A stretch of 58,545 nt of DNA from an uncultured Oscillibacter sp. (GTDB taxonomy: Bacteria > Bacillota > Clostridia > Oscillospirales > Oscillospiraceae). This document shows positions 53,295 through 58,545 of this stretch, piece after piece. The translations under genes were made by a program, and so were the position numbers. The notes beneath the pieces are model-generated. The model had not been told where the DNA came from. It saw only the letters and a list, made by a program, of their open reading frames with translations, and searched no databases. The DNA is taken from the NCBI GenBank assembly GCA_945868085.1, contig CAMBKF010000010.1, positions 1 through 58,545 of the forward strand. Reading direction: 5' to 3'. Every line of letters starts with the position of its first letter. Position 1 is the stretch's first letter.

Positions 53295-54737
53295 ATGAAA
53301 ACAAATGCTTTAGACATTACGCTGAAGGAATTTATAGCCATCGCTGCTATTCCACGCCCATCGCACCATGAAGAACGAATTGGAGCGTACTTGGTAGAAT
53401 GGGCAAAGAAACGTGGTCTTGCCGTGGAACAGGACGTCATTGGCGATGTCATCATTGATAAACCCGCTGCATCTGGACATGAAAATGCACCTCGTGTAAT
53501 CATTCAGGCTCACATGGATATGGTCTGCGTAGCGGCAGAGGGTGTAGCGTTTGACCCGCTGAATGACCCAATAAAGGTAGTAAACGACGGCAAGACCCTG
53601 TGGGCGCAGGGGACGAGCTTAGGTGCGGATGACGGTATTGGTGTAGCACTGGCACTGTATTTGTTGGAGGATGATACACTGGTGCATGGACCGCTGCGGG
53701 TTATCCTTACCGTGAACGAGGAGGATGGGATGTCTTCCATTGCCATGCCGGAAAAGTATCTGGACGGCGCGTATCTCATTAACTTGGATTGGGAGTGGCT
53801 GGGGTCCCTTTGCAATTCGGCAGCTGGAGGCGACTTCCTTAGCTTCACGCGTAAGGCAGAGTGGACAGACGCGAATGCGAAGGATTGTGCGCTGAAGATT
53901 GTACTGAAGGGTTTGCAGGGTGGACACTCTGGTGTGAGCATCAACATGGGGCGTGCCAATGCGCTGGTTTGCATAGCTACTGCGCTAAGCAGACTGATAG
54001 AGGCTGGAGTGCCTGTCGGTATTGCGGACTTCTGTGGGGGGCAGGCGAAAAACGCCATCCCTGCACAGGCAGAGGCCACGATTATGATTCCTGCCGAAAA
54101 AGAACGGCAGGTACGGGAACTTCTAGGAACGTATGAAAAAGACTTTGTGACAGCGTTTGGTGATATTGAAACGGGTTACACGTTGACCATCAGCAGCGAA
54201 AAATCATCTGCAAAAGTACTGCGTCAAGAGATTGGAAGATCGCTGGTGGCTCTTCTGAACACACTACCCAATAATATCAATACGATGAGCCCGTTTGTGA
54301 AAACACTCACCGAGAGTTCTCAAAATTTGGGCTTTCTAAAGATAGATGAAAAGACCATCACTCTGGAGGCAATGGAGCGGAGTTGTGTTGCCTATCGAGC
54401 GGAGGAGCTTTTGCGGGCATCTCGTCTTGTGGCAGAGGCCATGGGTTTTACCTGTGTGCATGAGGATCATGTGCCTGCTTGGGCGGTGAACCCGCACAGC
54501 AAATTGGTACCGTTGGCCTGTGAGGTATATGCTGAGGTGACTGGAGACAAGATGGTCGTAGAACCTGTACACGGCGGATTAGAATGCGGTGCATTTTTTG
54601 AGAAGAATCCGCATCTGGATATGATTGCCATAGGTCCCTCTCTTACGGACGTCCATTCGCCCAATGAGGCATGTGACATTGAGAGCGTTCGCGTAACGGC
54701 AGAGCTCGTCATAGAGATACTGGAAAGACTAGCATGA
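53295..54737 (+). CDS. pepD: PepD-type aminoacyl-histidine dipeptidase (M20 family)
   Basis: 480 residues from ATG 53295 (AAGGTGG seven bases upstream). M20 metal ligands and catalytic residues can be read: His and Asp in AHMDMV near 79, Asp in LGADDGIGV near 117, the Glu pair in TVNEEDGM near 146, Asp in INLDWE near 170, and the late His in DVHSPNE near 458. GGHSGVSINMGRANA near 216 matches PepD. PepD hydrolyses Xaa-His dipeptides such as carnosine and other dipeptides. With a hydantoin-type racemase and an NCS1 permease downstream it may feed histidine-derived compounds into the pathway; inference. Confidence 0.92.
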   Translation: MKTNALDITLKEFIAIAAIPRPSHHEERIGAYLVEWAKKRGLAVEQDVIGDVIIDKPAASGHENAPRVIIQAHMDMVCVAAEGVAFDPLNDPIKVVNDGKTLWAQGTSLGADDGIGVALALYLLEDDTLVHGPLRVILTVNEEDGMSSIAMPEKYLDGAYLINLDWEWLGSLCNSAAGGDFLSFTRKAEWTDANAKDCALKIVLKGLQGGHSGVSINMGRANALVCIATALSRLIEAGVPVGIADFCGGQAKNAIPAQAEATIMIPAEKERQVRELLGTYEKDFVTAFGDIETGYTLTISSEKSSAKVLRQEIGRSLVALLNTLPNNINTMSPFVKTLTESSQNLGFLKIDEKTITLEAMERSCVAYRAEELLRASRLVAEAMGFTCVHEDHVPAWAVNPHSKLVPLACEVYAEVTGDKMVVEPVHGGLECGAFFEKNPHLDMIAIGPSLTDVHSPNEACDIESVRVTAELVIEILERLA

Positions 54738-54769
54738 GGTGTTTTCATCTTCATCTTTTTCCACGGAAC

Positions 54770-54804
54770 AAAACGCGGTTTCTAAATTAGAGGCCGCGTT
54801 TTTG
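54770..54804 (+). terminator. Terminator of pepD
   Basis: AAAACGCGG...CCGCGTTTT with inner TCTA-aat-TAGA, then T, 32 bases past the stop. Confidence 0.8.
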
Positions 54805-54963
54805 TGCAATCTTTACATTACTTTTCTCGTTTTCGACTATTTGGACAAATTTGCTAGGGGTTTTTAGCCTATACGGATAAAGAAGTTTTTGCACAGAAAA
54901 AGTACAATAACACTAGAGCGTACGCACTCAACAAAAGAAAAATCATGTAAGGAGGATGAAACA

Positions 54964-56310
54964 ATGGATCAAGAAAAGCGAATCACGTATTTAAAGCAAA
55001 ATGACTGGTCCACCGCACCCGTGCCTATGGAGTACCGGCGCAGCAACTACGGCGTTGTTGCCACATTGGTGGGACAAATCATCGCGCTGTCCGGCATTTA
55101 CATCGGTGCCGGAATGGTAGGCGGCTTGACACTGACGCAGGCGTTTATCGCCACGGTCATTGGCTCTATCATTTTGGCAGTACTGGGCGGCTTTTTGAGT
55201 TGGGTCGGCACGAAGACCGGCGTTGGCCTGTCCATGCTGCTGAGAGAGTCTTTTGGTACGATCGGCTCCTACATCGTATCGTTAATGCTGCTGCTGGTAG
55301 CTGTGGGCTTCTTTGGCTACCAAGCCACCTTCTTCGGCGCGACAATTCACGCCATGTTTCCGGCCGGTGGCTGGATCACAAGCCAGACCGTTGCCGGCGT
55401 TTGGGGCGGTATTCTGATGATGACTACCGCCTTGATCGGCTATAAGGGCATTGAGTGGTTGTCCAACTGGGCAAGTCCACTTATTCTGGTCATGTGTGTG
55501 CTTTCCTGCATTTTGGCCATTGTCAAAATCGGCTCGTTGGAGGCTTTTAACGGCATCACCATCAGCTATACCGGCATGACCATTCCCACCGCTGTGGTGG
55601 CAGTTGTGGGCGGCTATGCTTTTGGTGCCTGTCTGCAGCCGGATTTTTCACGAATGGGCAAGAGCTTAAAGGCATCCACATGGGGTTCTGTAGGCGGCTT
55701 TCTGATCGCCAACGTTTTTATGACCATGGCTGGTTACATTACCTGTGCCACCTGCGGGACTGGTGATGTGCCTACCGCACTGCTGCAGATCCTCGGCTAC
55801 TGGGCACTCCTGATACTGGTGTTCGCACAGTGGACCTCCAACGATGGCAACCTCTACTTTGGCACATTGGCACTGACCACGATCCTCCCCCGCGCCAACA
55901 AGCATATACTGACGGGTATTTTCGGTGTGGTGGGCATTGTTCTGAGCTCCTTAGGCATTACCAACTACTTCCTAACCTTTCTCGGCTATCTCGGCACGGC
56001 CATCCCTCCGGTGGCAGGTATTGTCATTGTGGACTACTTCATTATCCGCAAGGGTGAATATCACTATGGAGAGGGCGTGAAACATCACTTCTGCAATGTG
56101 CTGGCTCTGATCGCGTGGGTCGCCGGTGTTGTGGTGGGCTTTACCGTACATTGGGGCATTGCCGCGATCAATGCCATTGTAACCACGGCCGTGGTTTATC
56201 TGGTGCTCTCTTTAATCTTCAAAAACAGCGATAAGATCTACGTCGGTCCGGATTATGTAGAGGATGAGGTCGGCAGTATTTCCCCTGTGAAGAAGGGTGT
56301 TAGTGCATAA
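54964..56310 (+). CDS. NCS1-family permease (cytosine/hydantoin/allantoin type)
   Basis: 448 residues, twelve hydrophobic helices. Start from AAGGAGGATG before the ATG at 54964. The family marks are PVPMEYRRSNYGVVATLVGQIIALSG at the N-terminus and LGITNYFLTFLGYLGTAIPPVAGIVIVDYF near 335-365. NCS1 importers carry nucleobases and related rings (cytosine, uracil, allantoin, 5-substituted hydantoins in Mhp1) with Na+ or H+. The next two genes fit a hydantoin-like substrate. Confidence 0.92.
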   Translation: MDQEKRITYLKQNDWSTAPVPMEYRRSNYGVVATLVGQIIALSGIYIGAGMVGGLTLTQAFIATVIGSIILAVLGGFLSWVGTKTGVGLSMLLRESFGTIGSYIVSLMLLLVAVGFFGYQATFFGATIHAMFPAGGWITSQTVAGVWGGILMMTTALIGYKGIEWLSNWASPLILVMCVLSCILAIVKIGSLEAFNGITISYTGMTIPTAVVAVVGGYAFGACLQPDFSRMGKSLKASTWGSVGGFLIANVFMTMAGYITCATCGTGDVPTALLQILGYWALLILVFAQWTSNDGNLYFGTLALTTILPRANKHILTGIFGVVGIVLSSLGITNYFLTFLGYLGTAIPPVAGIVIVDYFIIRKGEYHYGEGVKHHFCNVLALIAWVAGVVVGFTVHWGIAAINAIVTTAVVYLVLSLIFKNSDKIYVGPDYVEDEVGSISPVKKGVSA

Positions 56311-56345
56311 AGCCAACAACGTGATTTTACATGGAGGGACAAACT

Positions 56346-57053
56346 ATGAAAATCAAGAATATCATTCCAGTTACTGGCCCGGTCATCACTCCTGAGATGA
56401 TCAAGTACATTCGCAAGTACCTGTCACCCGACACGGAACTAAGTACTTCCCAGATCAAGGTTGGTACACCGTCTATTGAATGTGAGTATGACGAAGCTAT
56501 GGCAGGCCCGGATGTACTTCGCCTATGCAAGGAAGCTGAAGCGGAGGGGTGTGATGGAATATTCATCAACTGCTTCGGTGACCCGGCTGTCAAAGCCGCA
56601 CGCGAGTTAGTGAATATCCCCGTGTTTGGTGGCTTTGAACCCGCAATGCATCTCGCACTGGGGCTGGCTGACAAAATCGCCATCATTTCCGTGATGAAAA
56701 ATGTTCTGCCTATGATCGAAGGCGAGGTCGCGAAGTCTCACTTTGATGGTCGAGTCTGCTGCGTCCGCAGCATCGACATTCCCGTGGAAGAACTGCAGCA
56801 ACATGACCGTCTCGTAAAAGCACTCATAGAGGAAGCCGTCAATGCGATCACCACGGACGGCGCACAGGCAGTGGCATTGGGCTGCACGGCCATGGTGGAT
56901 GTTGCCGAAGACGTACAGGCTGGCCTGCTATTAAAGGGGTATGATATCCCGGTCATCGAGGCAGCGCAGGCAGCGGTTATGCTGCTGGAGCTGTCCGCCA
57001 AGATGGGCTTGAAGCAAAGCCGCATCACCTATATGCGCCCTCCCCAGCGGTAA
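56346..57053 (+). CDS. Asp/Glu/hydantoin racemase family protein
   Basis: 235 residues from ATG 56346 with GGAGGG upstream. The two catalytic cysteines of this pseudo-symmetric family are visible in INCFGDPAV (near residue 78) and LGCTAMVDV (near 182). Closest in layout to hydantoin racemases and other hydantoin/maleate-type members: the first Cys is followed by GDP and the second by TAM. Lies 35 bases after the permease gene. Probably equilibrates the stereocentre of a hydantoin or amino-acid derivative. Confidence 0.88.
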   Translation: MKIKNIIPVTGPVITPEMIKYIRKYLSPDTELSTSQIKVGTPSIECEYDEAMAGPDVLRLCKEAEAEGCDGIFINCFGDPAVKAARELVNIPVFGGFEPAMHLALGLADKIAIISVMKNVLPMIEGEVAKSHFDGRVCCVRSIDIPVEELQQHDRLVKALIEEAVNAITTDGAQAVALGCTAMVDVAEDVQAGLLLKGYDIPVIEAAQAAVMLLELSAKMGLKQSRITYMRPPQR

Positions 57054-57095
57054 ACGGACTGAAAACCAATTTAAAATAGAAAGGAAGTATACATC

Positions 57096-58289
57096 ATGGC
57101 TAAAACGTATCTGAATGAAGAGAACATGCGCGACATTATTTGGGGTGCTACACTGATGGGCGGCGGTGGCGGCGGCTCTATCTCTAGTGGTATGATGTTG
57201 CTGGAATCCTACAAAAAGGATCATCCTGGCAAGACCTTGAGCGTGGAGATGATAGATGCCTCCGATATGCCGGATGGTACATATGCCGCTGCGACAGCGG
57301 GCATGGGCGCACCCGCAGCTATCGCAGGTGTGGACTTTTCCCAGTGGGCGGCGAATGCATTTGCGGTTCTGCAGGATCTCGCCGCTCGCGACGGGAAGAA
57401 GTTGGGATATAATTATCCCGTAGAATTGGGCGGTTTTTCCACCTTCTTCCCGCTGCTTTTGTCATTGAAGACCGGGCTTCCCACCATCGATTGTGACGGT
57501 GCAGGCCGAGCCGTTCCTGCACTGGAAACACTGCTGCTGAATGTTAATGATTGCCCGACGTCTCCGCTGGGCTTGGCAAACGGCACCAATGATAAGATCA
57601 CCATCGAAACAAAAGATCCGCTGGATGCACCTACTGCGGAAAAAATTGGGCGCAACATCAGTGCGGCTTTCGGCAATATGGTCGGTATTTCCGGTTGGCT
57701 CATTGACAAGAACGATATCGAAAACCGAATTTGCACGAATACTATCTCTCTGAGCCAGAAGATTGGTGCGATTATGCGCAGAGCGGATGCGCCGGTGAAT
57801 AAGCGTTTCGAAGTGTTGGCCAATGATTTGGGGATGGATGTCAAGATCATCTGCAAGGGTAAGGTCATGGACATCCAGACAAACACTCACGGAGGTTTTG
57901 ACTATGGAACGATGACTGTCCGGGATGACCGCAAGGGCTATAACGAGGAAGAGTTCAGAATCACTTTCCAAAATGAGAACCTTGTGCTGAACCGCCTTGT
58001 TGAGGGTGTGGCGAAGCCTCTGATGACGGTACCCGACCTCACCTGCTTCTACTGCATTGATCCTCATGGTCAGGGCGATGCCGAACCGGGAATGCCTCTG
58101 TCTAACGCGGACGCCCGCATCGGTATGGAGATTGCTGTTGCGGTTATTAAGGTGGATCCCAAGTGGTTTGCCAACAAGACATCTCCCAACAAATGGTGGG
58201 ATGTTTGGGCTGAGTGCATGAAGAATGCCGAGTATCCCGGCGGCTATCTCAGCTACGACGCTGTTGAGGCACGTCCCGACAAGGATTGA
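57096..58289 (+). CDS. DUF917 (S-Me-THD-type) family protein
   Basis: 397 residues, the N- and C-terminal DUF917 domains (PF06032 region begins ENMRDIIWGATLMGGGGGGS). The family occurs beside hydantoinases and hydantoin racemases; I recall that some members have been renamed S-methyl-thiohydantoin desulfurases, but this is from memory. A glycine-rich GGGGGGS near residue 25, DCDGAGRAVPALE near 135 and HGGFDYG near 267 are conserved-looking. GGAAGTAT precedes the ATG. No hydantoinase proper is in the window, so this protein may carry the ring chemistry or act with a gene elsewhere. Confidence 0.88.
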   Translation: MAKTYLNEENMRDIIWGATLMGGGGGGSISSGMMLLESYKKDHPGKTLSVEMIDASDMPDGTYAAATAGMGAPAAIAGVDFSQWAANAFAVLQDLAARDGKKLGYNYPVELGGFSTFFPLLLSLKTGLPTIDCDGAGRAVPALETLLLNVNDCPTSPLGLANGTNDKITIETKDPLDAPTAEKIGRNISAAFGNMVGISGWLIDKNDIENRICTNTISLSQKIGAIMRRADAPVNKRFEVLANDLGMDVKIICKGKVMDIQTNTHGGFDYGTMTVRDDRKGYNEEEFRITFQNENLVLNRLVEGVAKPLMTVPDLTCFYCIDPHGQGDAEPGMPLSNADARIGMEIAVAVIKVDPKWFANKTSPNKWWDVWAECMKNAEYPGGYLSYDAVEARPDKD

Positions 58290-58351
58290 TAAATTCCATA
58301 CAGGCGGTTAGCATCCTTGATTTTCAAGGTTGACCGCCAACACTCTCCTTG

Positions 58352-58386
58352 CAGCAGCCTGCGAATATCGCAGGCTGCTGTCTTTT
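58352..58386. terminator. Terminator ending the island cassette
   Basis: CAGCAGCCTGCG-aatat-CGCAGGCTGCTG followed by TCTTTTG. It sits between convergent genes. Confidence 0.85.
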
Positions 58387-58435
58387 GTAAAGCACCCTCT
58401 ATCAACTGAGCCTAACGGTCTGCCCTCTGTGGTCT

Positions 58436-58545
58436 TTATGACTCCTTCAGCCACCGCTGGAATTCCTCTGCGGTGATGATGCCCTCGTCACATTTCTTTT
58501 TCTGTTCTCTGGCCTGCTCGCTCCAAGCATAGAACTCACTATCGC
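58436..58545 (-). CDS. C-terminal part of an unidentified protein, cut by the window end
   Basis: On the minus strand the frame is open to the edge and ends in TAA at 58436. The visible 35 residues are charged and helical, beginning DSEFYAWSEQAREQKKKC and ending AEEFQRWLKES. Similar tails (W-x-x-QAR...C...G-I-T-x-EEF) occur at the end of short proteins on conjugative and phage-like elements; the family is not certain. It would belong to the presumed island. Confidence 0.55.
   Translation of the reverse strand, partial: DSEFYAWSEQAREQKKKCDEGIITAEEFQRWLKES

Overview
The window reads as chromosome of a strictly anaerobic, G+C-rich Clostridia of the Oscillospiraceae type (the gut-commensal group around Oscillibacter, Flavonifractor, Lawsonibacter). 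The evidence is pyruvate:ferredoxin oxidoreductase, a TM1266-type hydrogenase-associated regulator, a GlpP-controlled anaerobic glycerol-3-phosphate oxidation operon, type III glutamine synthetase, a split ferredoxin-dependent glutamate synthase, many Na+-coupled transporters, and clear TTGACA/TATAAT promoters and T-tailed terminators. The family assignment is inference from gene content and style; there is no rRNA in the window.

Layout. 1-3.6 kb: 3' part of nifJ. 4.1-10.5 kb: flippase, a divergent murT-gatD pair whose GatD lacks its catalytic residues, a cyclase-family hydrolase and mnmG. 10.6-15.5 kb: a stand-alone 25-residue gene, a Lit-like (DUF1461) membrane protein, glpP, and a three-gene glycerol-3-phosphate oxidation operon with a hairpin terminator in its leader. 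15.5-17.6 kb: KdpD/KdpE-like two-component pair with OmpR-family direct repeats at its promoter. 17.8-23.4 kb: Na+-dependent transporters, including a tandem, mosaic-identical nhaC duplication. 23.6-25.3 kb: small membrane protein and an alanine/ornithine racemase-type enzyme. 25.4-28.4 kb: a Met/Cys-rich leader peptide plus attenuator ahead of metQNI. 28.5-31.7 kb: acidic microprotein, and a tauABC-like ABC transporter behind a TM1266 regulator with a structured leader. 31.7-33.8 kb: ECF sigma factor and large membrane partner. 33.9-41.6 kb: nitrogen assimilation module: glnN diverging from a split glutamate synthase, a second glutamine synthetase and an ANTAR antiterminator. Both divergent leaders carry hexaloop hairpins that compete with terminators. 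41.6-44.5 kb: pyrG with leader terminator, and a DMT exporter. 44.5-49.4 kb: two MFS paralogues, an M24 peptidase and a divergent LysR regulator.

At 49,815-49,860 there is a 3' half of a tRNA-Val(CAC) gene, the usual scar of an element integrated in a tRNA. From there to the right end the base composition becomes visibly more A/T-rich, there is about 0.7 kb without genes, a truncated membrane-protein fragment, then an operon-like set: PucR regulator, PepD-type dipeptidase, NCS1 permease, Asp/Glu/hydantoin racemase and a DUF917 protein. I read this as a genomic island carrying a hydantoin- or histidine-dipeptide-related uptake and catabolism cassette. A partial gene runs off the right edge on the minus strand.

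The strongest candidates for something little described are: (1) the Met/Cys leader-peptide attenuator of metQNI, with a codon-level antiterminator arm; (2) the GatD homologue without nucleophile and histidine; (3) the ANTAR hexaloop leaders driving both halves of nitrogen assimilation, paired with a pseudo-receiver regulator; (4) the structured leader ahead of the TM1266-ABC operon; (5) the island cassette.
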